Positions 7,041 through 16,055 are shown, counted from the first letter of the stretch. The stretch is DNA of 40,286 bases from CAIZGX01 sp964511555 (GCA_964511555.1 CAZEFR010000019.1:1-40286); one strand, 5' to 3'. Numbers and translations are program-made. Notes: generated by a model from the sequence alone, not told the origin.

Positions 7041-9989
7041 TTAAATGTAACGCGGATCTTTTTTGTAGGGGATTTTTTCGAGTTCAGTGCACTCAATGGA
7101 ATATGCACCGAACTCTTCCAACACGGTTCCTGTGATTTTGTAAATACCGCGTCCTCTGAAGTTTCCGAAAGAAGAATTGTTCGGAAAGTGCACGGTGTCG
7201 AAGAACTGAAGGTCTTTGTCTAAGAAGGTTCCGAAGCCCATGAGTTCTCCTTTACTCGTTCGTGTCTTCTTCACATTCACAAGATACCCAACCGCAGAAA
7301 TTTTTTTGTTTAGGTGGAAGGGAAGCAGCGCTGCTACTTCAGTAATGGTTAATTCTTCAGACGCCAAATCGAAAGGCGAGCAAAGTGGAAAGCCAATGAG
7401 CTCCATTTCGTCGAAAGCACTTTCCAACCAATCGTCTTGAAATTTCGGAAGGGTTAAATTCTTTTCGGGCTCTTCGAAGAGCGAAGGTCCCATTTCAGGC
7501 TTGTCTGGATTGCCATGAAAATGCGTTTCCCACAACAGATCTTTTTTCGGTTTGTTGAATTTTCGACAAGCACCAATGCGAATGAGTAAGCTCATTTGCT
7601 CTACAGAGACATGCGCTTTGTCCATGATTTGCGGAATGCTCCGTATTCCCTCCGTTTGACGCAGTTTTAGTATTCGTGCAATGGTGTTGGCTTCTAAACT
7701 TTTAATTAAACCAAAGCCAAGAATAATTTCTTTGCCATGCAAGACACACGTTGCATCGCTTTCCCAAATGCAGGGCGCAGAAATTTTCGCGCCGTGATTC
7801 ATTGCTTCGAGCACATAAATTTCGGTGTCGTAGAATCCGCCGAAATGATTCAGCGTTGCGGTCATGTATTCAATGGGGTAGTAGGCCTTCAGAAACAAAC
7901 TCTGATAACTTTCAACGGCATAGCTCGCGCTGTGTCCTTTCGCAAAAGCATATCCGGCAAAGCTTTCCACCTGTCTCCAGATTTCTGCAACGTCGCTGAA
8001 TGCATTTCCTTTCGAAATTGCTTTTTCAAAAAACGATTCTTTGGTTCGTTCGAACTCTTCTCTTCCACGAAACTTCCCACTCATTCCTCTGCGCAACACA
8101 TCGGCTTCAGCCAAGGTGAGTCCGCCGAAGTAGTGACCCACTTTGATCACGTCTTCCTGATAAACCATGACGCCGTAAGTCTCGGGCATTATCGCGAGCA
8201 ACTGCGGATGCGCGCGTTCGCGGGCTTTCGGATCGCGATGACGATGAATGAATTCTTTCATCATTCCGCTGCTACTCACACCCGGACGAATGACCGAACT
8301 TGCTGCGACCAATCCCAAGTAATCGTCTACTTGAAGTTTCGTCAGCAGCATGCGCATAGCAGGAGATTCAACATAAAAGCATCCTATGGCTTTTGCATTG
8401 CGAAGCAAATCTTTGATGCGCTCGTCTTGCTTGAGCGGCGCAACCTGGTGCAAATCGATTTCGCGAAGCGGATATCTTTCTTTCACTAACTGAACTGCTT
8501 CTTTGATTTTCGCTAAACCGCGTTGTGAAAGAATATCGAATTTGTGAAGCCCAATGTCTTCCGCCACTACCATGTCGAACATAACAGTCGGGTGTCCTTT
8601 GGGCGGAAGAAAAGTTGCAGTGTAATTGTGAATGGGTTCATTCGAAATTAATATTCCACAAGAATGAATGCTTAAGCTATTTGGAAAGTCTTGCAGAAAC
8701 GAAGCGTAACGCATGACGTTCTGCTGATTCTTGTCGAGCGCATTCGGATTGAATTTTCCGCTGCTTAACAATTCAATTTCTTCAACTGGAAGTCCGAATA
8801 CTTTTCCCAATTCACGAACCACGGCTTTGTATTGAAACGTGTTGTAAGCGCCGAGCAGCGCAACATTCTGATAGCGTTCGAAAATGTATTCCGTAATTTC
8901 TTCTCGGTCGGTCCACGAAAAATCAATGTCGAAATCCGGAGGGTTTTGTCGGTATAAATTAATGAACCGTTCAAAATATAAATCGAGTTCAATAGGGTCG
9001 ACGTCTGTAATGCGAAGGAGATAGGCCACTAAACTATTTGCCCCACTTCCTCTACCTACGTAGTAATATCCACGGTCTCTTGCGAATTGTGTAATGTCCC
9101 AGTTAATTAAAAAGTATGAAACGAAATTTTTCTGTTCAATAATTTCGAGTTCTTTTTGAATTCGTTCTTGAATAACCGAATGATTGTTCGGTTCGTTTCC
9201 ATAGCGATAAGCAAGGCCTTCTTGTGTGAGCTGACGAAGCAGACTCATATCTTCTTCGAGGCTACCCGTAAATGTGTTTTGATTTTTAGAAAGAACGTGA
9301 TTCACCTCTTCGTTCCAAGACCATTGTTGTGCGAAAGCCTTTGATTTATCGAGCAAATCGGGCGCACCTTCGAATTCCGATTGAAGTTCTTTTTCTGAAA
9401 GAAAAATATCTTTTCGCTTTCCTTGATCTGCAGGTTGAAGTCTGCTCAGCAAAATATTATTTTCAATGCAACGCAACAATTGATGCATGTTGAAGTGTCG
9501 CTGTGATTGAAAAGTTGAAGTTTGAAAGGCGAGTGCTTTTTCGCGTTGCGATTTCCATTCACTTCGTTCGAAGATGGGAAGATCGGCTGAAGTCACACCG
9601 AGGAATTCTTCTTCATTCAAATCGAATGAATTCTTTTTGAAATTTTCAAACGGATAAATCGTCACGCAATGTTTCCATTGTGGTGCGCGTGTTTCGAATT
9701 CTTTTTTTTCATGAAGATGTTGCGAAAGGAACGTAGCCAGTTCGTTTACTCCCGCAGTGTTCCGAGCATAGGCGACGAATAGCTGTTTTGCATCGTTCCG
9801 GAAATCAATTCCCCAGAGTGGTCGAATGTTATTTTTTTTCGAAAGGCGAAGAAAATCGTGAAGCGTTGTCGTGGAATTTATTTCCGTAAGTGCAACAACT
9901 TCAGATTCATTTTGTAGGGCGAAGTCAATGATGTTTTCTACGGTTAATATTCCGTAGCGTAAACTGTAATACGAATGTGAGTTAAGCAC
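7041..9989 (-). CDS. dnaE: Short DNA polymerase III alpha subunit (second DnaE, DnaE2/ImuC-like)
   Basis: C-family DNA polymerase of 982 residues, clearly shorter than replicative DnaE (about 1,160 in E. coli and often longer in Bacteroidota). The polymerase core is intact: GRGSGANSL (312-320), PDFDIDF with two catalytic aspartates (351-357), and the third in LHKFDIL (D485). The N-terminal PHP domain is present but altered: the usual HxH start reads NSH (3-5) and the usual Asp-His reads EI (36-37), so metal-dependent proofreading there is unlikely. A C-terminal OB-fold segment (about 895-970) follows the helix-hairpin-helix region. The start is GTG, 2 nt after the SRAP stop, so the pair form one unit. 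By length, PHP decay and neighbour I infer a damage-tolerance polymerase rather than the replicase. A separate full-length dnaE should exist elsewhere. Confidence 0.88.
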   Translation of the reverse strand: MLNSHSYYSLRYGILTVENIIDFALQNESEVVALTEINSTTTLHDFLRLSKKNNIRPLWGIDFRNDAKQLFVAYARNTAGVNELATFLSQHLHEKKEFETRAPQWKHCVTIYPFENFKKNSFDLNEEEFLGVTSADLPIFERSEWKSQREKALAFQTSTFQSQRHFNMHQLLRCIENNILLSRLQPADQGKRKDIFLSEKELQSEFEGAPDLLDKSKAFAQQWSWNEEVNHVLSKNQNTFTGSLEEDMSLLRQLTQEGLAYRYGNEPNNHSVIQERIQKELEIIEQKNFVSYFLINWDITQFARDRGYYYVGRGSGANSLVAYLLRITDVDPIELDLYFERFINLYRQNPPDFDIDFSWTDREEITEYIFERYQNVALLGAYNTFQYKAVVRELGKVFGLPVEEIELLSSGKFNPNALDKNQQNVMRYASFLQDFPNSLSIHSCGILISNEPIHNYTATFLPPKGHPTVMFDMVVAEDIGLHKFDILSQRGLAKIKEAVQLVKERYPLREIDLHQVAPLKQDERIKDLLRNAKAIGCFYVESPAMRMLLTKLQVDDYLGLVAASSVIRPGVSSSGMMKEFIHRHRDPKARERAHPQLLAIMPETYGVMVYQEDVIKVGHYFGGLTLAEADVLRRGMSGKFRGREEFERTKESFFEKAISKGNAFSDVAEIWRQVESFAGYAFAKGHSASYAVESYQSLFLKAYYPIEYMTATLNHFGGFYDTEIYVLEAMNHGAKISAPCIWESDATCVLHGKEIILGFGLIKSLEANTIARILKLRQTEGIRSIPQIMDKAHVSVEQMSLLIRIGACRKFNKPKKDLLWETHFHGNPDKPEMGPSLFEEPEKNLTLPKFQDDWLESAFDEMELIGFPLCSPFDLASEELTITEVAALLPFHLNKKISAVGYLVNVKKTRTSKGELMGFGTFLDKDLQFFDTVHFPNNSSFGNFRGRGIYKITGTVLEEFGAYSIECTELEKIPYKKDPRYI

Positions 9990-9991
9990 GG

Positions 9992-10819
9992 TTAATCGAA
10001 AAGGGTAGGACCTTCGTTATCTCTTCTTTTTTTCGCGCGGGATTCTCCCATTCCAAACAATTCAATGTGTTGGTGAAGAATGAACGAAGTTTCCGGAAGA
10101 AGCGCATCGCCAGTGGGCTTCAGCAAATCACTTCCTTCGGCTTGTATGCTTTTTATATCTGTGCTTACGGGATAAGCATTGAGTTCAAGATCAACGACAG
10201 GCTGAAGAATGGAGGTGATGTCGGCAAGGTGTGCATGCGGATCGAGCCACAATTCTTCTTGTTGTTTCGAAAGGATTAGCGGACAGCGGGGATGTCCGAT
10301 TTGTTGCAAGACTCCAGGAGGTGCAGCTGTTGTCACTATCGCATAGGAGTGCAATGTTTCTTGCGTCGAAGGGTTTCTCCATTCGTCGTAAACGCCAGCA
10401 AAGGCAAACGGCATTCTTCCGGTTGAAAGGAAGACGCAATGCGGATGAGACAATCCGCCTCGTTCAGGGCCTTCATAAAACGCATCGGCAATCACTAGGC
10501 ATCGCTTTCTTCGAATGGGAATTCGAAAGAACGGTTTTTCGAGAATGCCCTTCGATCCGGAAAAAAAGAAAGAGTTGTCTTTGTTGTGATCGCCTTCGGC
10601 TCGCGCGTTCAAAACATATTTCGGCTTATCGGCCCAAGCAGGTGTAAATCCGAATGTTGAATTCCGAATTTCAGATTTGTTTTCTTGGGTAATAATGAGC
10701 CCTTGCTTTCCAGCGCCGATATTGGCTTGGGGTTTAAACACAACTCCTTTGCCTATTTCAGCGCGAAAGGCTTTTTGAATTTCTTCAATTTTAGAAACTA
10801 CGGCGTAACGTCCACACAT
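9992..10819 (-). CDS. SOS response-associated peptidase (SRAP/YedK/HMCES family)
   Basis: SRAP proteins form a thiazolidine crosslink between Cys2 and abasic sites in single-stranded DNA, shielding them from error-prone repair. The N-terminus MCGRY supplies the catalytic Cys2 after Met removal, which fixes the start at 10819. The other active-site residues are visible: N71 and R73 (NARAE), the FYE segment around E116, and H176 in IGHPRCPLIL. The length (275) is slightly above E. coli YedK (about 222), with an added C-terminal tail. It lies 2 nt upstream of the short dnaE and 33 nt downstream of the hydrolase gene. A -7-like CAAAATTG (10824-10831, minus strand, one mismatch) sits next to the start, so it may have its own promoter. 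Confidence 0.92.
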   Translation of the reverse strand: MCGRYAVVSKIEEIQKAFRAEIGKGVVFKPQANIGAGKQGLIITQENKSEIRNSTFGFTPAWADKPKYVLNARAEGDHNKDNSFFFSGSKGILEKPFFRIPIRRKRCLVIADAFYEGPERGGLSHPHCVFLSTGRMPFAFAGVYDEWRNPSTQETLHSYAIVTTAAPPGVLQQIGHPRCPLILSKQQEELWLDPHAHLADITSILQPVVDLELNAYPVSTDIKSIQAEGSDLLKPTGDALLPETSFILHQHIELFGMGESRAKKRRDNEGPTLFD

Positions 10820-10852
10820 GGTGCAAAATTGAGAAGTTAGTTTGTAGTGAAT

Positions 10853-11575
10853 TTACGAAACAAACTCGGAAAGTACTTCCTCAATAAATTTTTTCGCAGC
10901 AGGAATATTTTCTATGTGGCCCATGTGTCCGATTTCAGGCACAACGGTAAATTTTGCTGTAGGAAGAAGGGTCCATTCAGCTTCCATTTTTTCTAAAGAA
11001 AGCACCTTGTCATTGGCTCCTGCGAAATAATAGATTGGGAAATGGGCTGATTGAAGAAATGAAATGGAAGACGCTCGTTCACGCATAGCGTGAAGGCTTT
11101 GAACAGTGCTTTCGGCAGACATGCTTTCAATCTTTTCGAGTTGCTCGTTAATGGCCATTCTGTGTGCATCTGCGTTATGAAAGAGACCGTCTATAAGATT
11201 AGCCGCGTAAAGTGCTTTGTGTTTTTCAGCCGCTTCAATAGCACGCAGTCGATCTTGTTTTTTCAACTCGCTGTCTGCGTCTGCGGTTGAATGAAAAAAG
11301 GCGAGTGCTTTTGTTTTCTCTGGAAATAATTTCGCCAAATGCGCAGCAACGTAGCCACCCATGGAATGGGCTATCCAGATGTATTCGTCTGATTCTTGCA
11401 GATCTATTTGTTGAAGAATGTGTTGCGCGAAATCTTCTATTGAGGCAGTTTGAAGGGAATCATTGTTCCCATGTCCCGCCAATTGAGGAGTGTAAAAAGA
11501 AAATGTGGAAGGGAGTAATTCCTTCCACATTTCATTGTTTCCTAAAAAGCCATGAATGGCAATTATTTTTATCAT
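10853..11575 (-). CDS. Alpha/beta hydrolase
   Basis: Cytoplasmic alpha/beta-hydrolase of 240 residues from the ATG at 11575, which overlaps the DUF2147 stop by ATGA. A longer in-frame form from 11617 would overlap that gene by 46 nt and is rejected. Seen are the oxyanion-hole segment HGFLGN, the nucleophile elbow AHSMGG, the acid in GANDKVLS and the histidine in IGHMGHIEN. It resembles the BioH/esterase/MenH group, but the substrate cannot be assigned. No signal peptide is present. Confidence 0.85.
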   Translation of the reverse strand: MIKIIAIHGFLGNNEMWKELLPSTFSFYTPQLAGHGNNDSLQTASIEDFAQHILQQIDLQESDEYIWIAHSMGGYVAAHLAKLFPEKTKALAFFHSTADADSELKKQDRLRAIEAAEKHKALYAANLIDGLFHNADAHRMAINEQLEKIESMSAESTVQSLHAMRERASSISFLQSAHFPIYYFAGANDKVLSLEKMEAEWTLLPTAKFTVVPEIGHMGHIENIPAAKKFIEEVLSEFVS

Positions 11576-12003
11576 TGAACGCGTTCCCAAGTTTGTGTGC
11601 GGTAGACAAATCCCCAATAGCCTCTAACTTCAAGTTTGTTTGGATCTCCTGATTTCAACCACATTTCGCAACGATAAACATCGCCGTTGTTCGGGTCGCA
11701 AATGGTGCCGTCTTTGTACATGCTTCCGTTCCATTTCATGTTACGAACAACATCCATTCCGAGCATAGGTTGATCTTTGCGGTCATCCTTACACTCTGTG
11801 CATTTTGGGTTCTGGTTAGCCCATTCTGAGCGGAAAAGCTGAATTACTTTACCATAGAGTTCCCCGTTCTGTTCACGAATTTCTACGATGCTTTTAACAA
11901 GTCCGGTCTTGTCGTCAATAGTTTTCCATTTCCCAACTACTCCTTGTGCAGCGGCTGATAAAGAGAGAATGAGAAGAGATGCAAATACCAAAATTGATTT
12001 CAT
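11572..12003 (-). CDS. Exported DUF2147 family protein
   Basis: From the ATG at 12003 the product has 143 residues with a clear signal peptide (MKSILVFASLLILSLSAAAQ). The mature domain starts GVVGKWKTIDDKTG and runs through IVEIRE, YGKVIQLF and WNGSMYKDGTICDPNNGDVYRCEMWL to a C-terminal beta strand with RTQTWERV. This is the DUF2147 layout, a small periplasmic beta-barrel domain of unknown function. The CxxC pair (KCTEC, about residues 65-70) is often seen in the family and may form a disulfide. A TTG at 12021 would add six residues and is less likely. The gene sits 22 nt after yihY and overlaps the hydrolase start by 4 nt. Confidence 0.85.
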   Translation of the reverse strand: MKSILVFASLLILSLSAAAQGVVGKWKTIDDKTGLVKSIVEIREQNGELYGKVIQLFRSEWANQNPKCTECKDDRKDQPMLGMDVVRNMKWNGSMYKDGTICDPNNGDVYRCEMWLKSGDPNKLEVRGYWGFVYRTQTWERVQ

Positions 12004-12025
12004 AATATAATTTTTTTTCAAATTA

Positions 12026-12970
12026 CTAAATTTTGTGTTTGGATAGTCGAGCAGACCTTACTTTTTTTCTAATGAGTGCATTTAGGTCGAAACCAACAAG
12101 TAGAATTACCATGTTTAGGTTGAGCCAAATGAGTATGATCATGAGTGTTCCAAGTGAGCCATAAAGCTTGTTAAATTGCGCGAAATTTTCAAGAAAATAG
12201 CTAAATCCAAATGAGGTTATTATCAAAAGAAACGTAGTGAAAATACTTCCAGTGTTCAAGAACCTCCAGTTTTTGCGAATACGCATATTCATACCTGAGT
12301 TGTACAAAATAGTGATGATGCAGTAGACGAAGGAGATGGAGATGGTCCATTGCGCGAGTGTCAAAAATGGAATAATTCCTTTGTCGCCAATAATTCCGCG
12401 TTCATGCATAGCAATAAAGGTACTTTCGCTCAGTGAGGTAAGAATTAAAGCTAAAAGAAACAATACCCCAAGGACTAACATCATAATAAAACTAAGTATT
12501 CGAACAAGAAATGGATGGGCAGAAACCTCCAAGTGCTGGCTTGTTTGAAAGGCCTGCATTATGGCGTTCATACTTGCCGAAGCATAGTAGAACATTAACA
12601 CAAAACCGATCGATAACAAAGTCGATTGCTTCTTGTTGATTAAATCATAGAGAGTACCTTCAATAAAATTAAAAGTGTCTCCGGGCAAAATGCTTTTTAT
12701 TCCAAGGAAAACATCTTCTTGGAAATTTGGAATGGGTATGAAAGGAATTAAGGTGAAGAGAGTAATTATGGCAGGAAAGAACGCGAGGAAAATTCGAAAT
12801 GAAATACTTGCAGATCTCATCGTGGTGCGAACGTCTGAAAAGGCAATTACAAGGAATGACGAAATTTCCCAAAGGTTCAACCCGCCAAAACCAAAAGGGT
12901 GATATTGTTCTAAGAATCTTCGAAACTTAAAAAGCCAGACAGATGTGCGTTTGAATTTTTTAGTATTCAT
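12026..12970 (-). CDS. YihY/BrkB family inner membrane protein
   Basis: The 314-residue polytopic protein has about six hydrophobic helices (near residues 70-95, 120-140, 160-185, 210-230, 245-265, 275-295), preceded by a basic cytoplasmic N-terminus. Family landmarks are the FRIFLAFFPAIITLFTLIPFIP segment region (about 58-80), the conserved small-residue stretch YYASASMNAIMQAF, and YGSLGTLMIILIWLNLNM near the end. These proteins were once called RNase BN; that assignment was dropped and the transport role is unknown. The start ATG overlaps the nadC stop by ATGA, so it is co-transcribed with nadC. Confidence 0.9.
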   Translation of the reverse strand: MNTKKFKRTSVWLFKFRRFLEQYHPFGFGGLNLWEISSFLVIAFSDVRTTMRSASISFRIFLAFFPAIITLFTLIPFIPIPNFQEDVFLGIKSILPGDTFNFIEGTLYDLINKKQSTLLSIGFVLMFYYASASMNAIMQAFQTSQHLEVSAHPFLVRILSFIMMLVLGVLFLLALILTSLSESTFIAMHERGIIGDKGIIPFLTLAQWTISISFVYCIITILYNSGMNMRIRKNWRFLNTGSIFTTFLLIITSFGFSYFLENFAQFNKLYGSLGTLMIILIWLNLNMVILLVGFDLNALIRKKVRSARLSKHKI

Positions 12971-13812
12971 TTAAATGCCTTCAAACTTAAATCAAAACTC
13001 TTTACGTGATGTGTAAGTGCGCCCATGCTTATATAATCCACGCCGGTTTCAGCATAGCTTACAAGTGTATTTTCGTTTATTCCTCCGCTAGCTTCAGTTT
13101 CAACTCGACCGTTAATATGCGCAACTGCCTCACGAAGTTTTTCAGGAGAGAAATTATCTAACATAATGCGAAAGGCAACTCCTGTTTCAATTACCTCATC
13201 TACCTCCTCAAGATTGCGAGTTTCTACTTCAACCTTAATTGTTAAATTTCGTTCTTTGATGAATTCAGAGATCTTGCTAAGAGCAGGTTTCACACCACCT
13301 GCAAAATCAATGTGATTGTCTTTCACCAAAATCATATCGTACAACGCATATCTGTGATTGTATCCACCTCCAATTCTTACGGCTTCTTTTTCGAAGTATC
13401 TGAAATTTGGAGTGGTCTTGCGCGTGTCGAGAAGTTTGCAATGTGTGTGTGCAATCATACGTGTGAGTCTGTGCGTCTCAGTGGCTATACCGCTCATGCG
13501 TTGCATAACATTCAAAACCAGTCTTTCGATGGTTGTGATACTTTGACTTTTTCCTTCAACAATAAATGCAATATCACCTTTTTTAACTTCTGCTCCATCT
13601 TCGATAAATGTGGTCACTTTCAAATTTGAATCGAATGCATGAATGATTTTTGTAGCAATGGTCACTCCGGCAAGAATGCCGTTGTCTTTAACGATTAATT
13701 GAGCTTTGCCAATGGCATTGTCGGGAATAGTTGCGAGTGTAGTGAAATCACCCGGACCAATATCTTCCTTCAGGGCTTCTTCAAGCCATTTGTCAAAGTC
13801 AAATGCATTCAT
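12967..13812 (-). CDS. nadC: Nicotinate-nucleotide pyrophosphorylase (carboxylating), quinolinate PRTase
   Basis: NadC converts quinolinate and PRPP to nicotinate mononucleotide, the entry to NAD synthesis. The 281 residues match the family. Seen are RMSGIATETHR (about 105-115), the substrate-binding DTRKTTP (129-135), RIGGGYNHRYALYDMILVKDNH, and EASGGINENTL near the end that closes the phosphate site. Start ATG at 13812; it is the first gene of a minus-strand run with yihY, DUF2147 and the hydrolase. It is divergent from the M15 peptidase gene with only 47 nt between starts. A -7-like TAACTTCG (13817-13824, minus) lies 4 nt from the ATG. Confidence 0.97.
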   Translation of the reverse strand: MNAFDFDKWLEEALKEDIGPGDFTTLATIPDNAIGKAQLIVKDNGILAGVTIATKIIHAFDSNLKVTTFIEDGAEVKKGDIAFIVEGKSQSITTIERLVLNVMQRMSGIATETHRLTRMIAHTHCKLLDTRKTTPNFRYFEKEAVRIGGGYNHRYALYDMILVKDNHIDFAGGVKPALSKISEFIKERNLTIKVEVETRNLEEVDEVIETGVAFRIMLDNFSPEKLREAVAHINGRVETEASGGINENTLVSYAETGVDYISMGALTHHVKSFDLSLKAFK

Positions 13813-13846
13813 GTCGCGAAGTTATGAATTCCAATCTTCGAATAGT

Positions 13847-13854
13847 TAACTTTG
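13847..13854 (+). promoter_or_regulatory. -7 box of the M15 peptidase gene
   Basis: TAACTTTG matches the Bacteroidota TAnnTTTG element, with only GACGT between it and the ATG at 13860, so the mRNA could be leaderless. No convincing -33 box was found. Confidence 0.4.
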
Positions 13855-13859
13855 GACGT

Positions 13860-14597
13860 ATGATTAAAAAGGTGTTTTTACTTTTTGCAATAGCATTTCT
13901 TTACCAATTGGAAGGAAAGGCGCAGCTTTTTCCTTGGTACGTTCAAGTGGATGAGAATTTTCTTTTGGGAAAAATAAATTTTGAAGAAGACATTCGGTTT
14001 AGTTTGGTTGCCGCTAACCGGTCTACAAAATCGTGTTATTTATTGTTTGAAGTGAATTGGGCATTTGAAGAAATGGCTGCTGCTGCTCAAAAGGAAGGGA
14101 TTACTTTAAAAGTCATTTCAGGTGGAAGGAATTTCAACATGCAAAAAGCCATTTGGGAAAAGAAGTGGAATGCGCGTCGACCGAATTTCAAAACTGATAA
14201 AGCCACTGCTCTCGATATTTTAAAATACAGTTCCATGCCGGGTACCTCTCGTCACCATTGGGGAACAGACCTCGATATTAATTCGCTCGAGCCGAGTTAC
14301 TTTGCAAGTGGAAAGGGTAAGTTGGAATACGATTGGCTTCAGAAGAATGCATGGTTATATGGTTTCTGTCAAACGTATGACAACAAAACAACTTCTGGAA
14401 GAACAGGTTATTCCGAAGAGAAATGGCACTATTCGTATATGCCCATTTCAACGGTATTGCTTAATCAATACAATGAGAAAATCAGCTGTGAAAAAATTAG
14501 TGGTTTTGCAGGCAGTCAGACTGCAAAAGAGGTAGAAATGATTCGTGACTATGTGAATGGTATTGCAGAAGGCTGCAACACGATCACTTCTCCTTGA
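13860..14597 (+). CDS. M15 family D-alanyl-D-alanine carboxypeptidase (VanY type)
   Basis: This enzyme trims D-Ala or cross-bridges in peptidoglycan, outside the inner membrane. From the ATG at 13860 it has 245 residues with a signal peptide (about 1-22, ending EGKAQ). An ATG at 13803 would add 19 polar residues and overlap nadC, and is rejected. Zinc-site motifs of M15B peptidases are visible: SRHHWGTDLDI (His and Asp ligands) and the second His in EKWHYSY. The upstream ISGGRNF is the substrate-binding segment. The 3' end overlaps the convergent purD by 14 nt. Confidence 0.88.
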   Translation: MIKKVFLLFAIAFLYQLEGKAQLFPWYVQVDENFLLGKINFEEDIRFSLVAANRSTKSCYLLFEVNWAFEEMAAAAQKEGITLKVISGGRNFNMQKAIWEKKWNARRPNFKTDKATALDILKYSSMPGTSRHHWGTDLDINSLEPSYFASGKGKLEYDWLQKNAWLYGFCQTYDNKTTSGRTGYSEEKWHYSYMPISTVLLNQYNEKISCEKISGFAGSQTAKEVEMIRDYVNGIAEGCNTITSP

Positions 14598-15876
14598 TCA
14601 GTTTTTTCAAATCGTTGCCAATGTCTTTTCTATAGTATTTCCCTGAAAAAGAAATCGTATCAGCTGCAATATTGCTTCTGCCCAAAGCTTCATGAAGAGA
14701 AGATCCGTAGGAAGTTGCTGTTAGTACCCTTCCACCATTTGTAACTACTTTAGTTCCGTTCTTTTTTGTTCCGGCATGGAAAATAATACTGTCTTGAACA
14801 TCTTCGAGATTGGAGATTTCTTTTCCTTTTTCGGAAGACACAGGATAGCCTTTTGAAACAAGCATGGTGGTTGTGCAGTAGCGGTTGTCTACATGAATGT
14901 CGCACTCTCCGAGTGTCTGAGTCGCTATGCCCTCAAAAAGATGAAGCAGGTCGCTTTTGATTCGAGGTATAACAACTTCGGTTTCAGGATCACCCATTCT
15001 GCAATTGTATTCAATTACATAAGGCTCATTTCCTACTTTAATTATTCCAAAAAAGATAAAACCGCGGTAGTCAATTCCGTCAGCTTTCAGACCCTTCATG
15101 GTAGGAATTATAACTTGAGATTCAATTTTATCTATGAATTCGGGGGTGCAAAAAGGAACTGGTGATACGGCTCCCATTCCTCCAGTGTTCAATCCTACAT
15201 CTCCTTCACCAATCCGCTTGTAATCTTTGGCCTCAGGAAGAATTTTGTAATTATTTCCGTCAGTCATTATGAATATGGAGCATTCAATTCCTTTCAAGAA
15301 CTCTTCTATGACAACGGTGCTCGAAGCATCGCCGAATTTCTTGTCTGTAAGCATGGCCTTTAGTTCTTTTTTCGCCTGCGCAAGATCTTCGAGGATTACC
15401 ACCCCTTTGCCAGCGGCAAGACCAGATGCTTTTAATACATAAGGCGGTTTCAGGCTGTCGAGATAAGCCAGGCCTTCTTTCAGCGTAGACTGATTGAAAG
15501 AGCCATATTTAGCTGTTGGAATACCGTGTTTTGCCATGAATTGTTTAGCAAAATCTTTGCTGCCCTCTAGTTGAGCTGCAATGGCATTTGGCCCAATTAC
15601 AGAAACTCCACTCAGTGTCTTTTCTTTTTCAAAGAACTCTACGATACCTCTTACCAAAGGATCTTCTGGACCTACAATCACCATTTTGATGCTATGCTCT
15701 ATGACGGCTTTCTTAATGGATTTAAAATCTGTTGGGTCAATGGCTAGGTTGATTCCGAACTCTTCAGTTCCAGCATTTCCTGGAGCAATATAAATTTGGT
15801 GAATTAAGGAGCTTTGTGCAATTTTCCACGCGAAAGCATGTTCTCTACCGCCTGAACCAAGAATTAAGACATTCAT
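14584..15876 (-). CDS. purD: Phosphoribosylamine-glycine ligase
   Basis: PurD joins glycine to phosphoribosylamine with ATP in step two of purine synthesis. Its 430 residues show the N-terminal LGSGGREHAFAW, the PEDPLVRGIVEFF segment, the ATP-grasp core (KASGLAAGKGVVI, VIEEFLKGIECS) and the metal-binding RMGDPETEVV. The ATG at 15876 is the only credible start. The upstream element CAAAGTAA (15892-15899; minus strand TTACTTTG) with TTG 20 nt before it is a near-consensus promoter. Single-gene unit, divergent from rimP. Confidence 0.97.
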   Translation of the reverse strand: MNVLILGSGGREHAFAWKIAQSSLIHQIYIAPGNAGTEEFGINLAIDPTDFKSIKKAVIEHSIKMVIVGPEDPLVRGIVEFFEKEKTLSGVSVIGPNAIAAQLEGSKDFAKQFMAKHGIPTAKYGSFNQSTLKEGLAYLDSLKPPYVLKASGLAAGKGVVILEDLAQAKKELKAMLTDKKFGDASSTVVIEEFLKGIECSIFIMTDGNNYKILPEAKDYKRIGEGDVGLNTGGMGAVSPVPFCTPEFIDKIESQVIIPTMKGLKADGIDYRGFIFFGIIKVGNEPYVIEYNCRMGDPETEVVIPRIKSDLLHLFEGIATQTLGECDIHVDNRYCTTTMLVSKGYPVSSEKGKEISNLEDVQDSIIFHAGTKKNGTKVVTNGGRVLTATSYGSSLHEALGRSNIAADTISFSGKYYRKDIGNDLKKLIKEK

Positions 15877-15961
15877 TCTCTATGTTTTTTGCAAAGTAAC
15901 AATGCATTGGCGGCATCCTCAATTCAAATTACTAACAGAAAAAAGTGTTGCAGACAAGATA

Positions 15962-15994
15962 TTTGCGTTTATTGTTGAAAAATGCCTATATTTG
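15962..15994 (+). promoter_or_regulatory. Promoter of the rimP-nusA-infB operon
   Basis: TATATTTG at 15987-15994 is an exact TAnnTTTG -7 element, with TTTG at 15962-15965, 21 nt upstream, as the -33 element. The inferred start of transcription is near 16000, giving a leader of about 55 nt. Confidence 0.6.
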
Positions 15995-16020
15995 CAGTCG
16001 AAATTAAGTAATTGAACAAC

Positions 16021-16051
16021 GAGAGAGGGGCGATTAACCCCTCTTTTTTTT
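16021..16051 (+). terminator. Leader terminator hairpin before rimP (candidate attenuator)
   Basis: AGAGGGG (16024-16030) pairs with CCCCTCT (16038-16044) around a 7-nt loop, extendable outward by wobble and A-T pairs, and is followed by T through 16051. It lies about 25 nt after the inferred transcription start and 4 nt before the rimP ATG. No plus-strand gene ends upstream of it (purD points away), so it is not an ordinary end-of-gene terminator. NusA is encoded in this operon and feedback on a leader terminator is known for nusA operons elsewhere. Confidence 0.75.
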
Positions 16052-16055
16052 AGTC

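Noticed and set aside
7737..8489. 250-codon plus-strand frame inside dnaE
   Set aside because: It is antisense to the catalytic part of a clear polymerase gene and has no recognisable domain. It reflects codon bias of the real frame.
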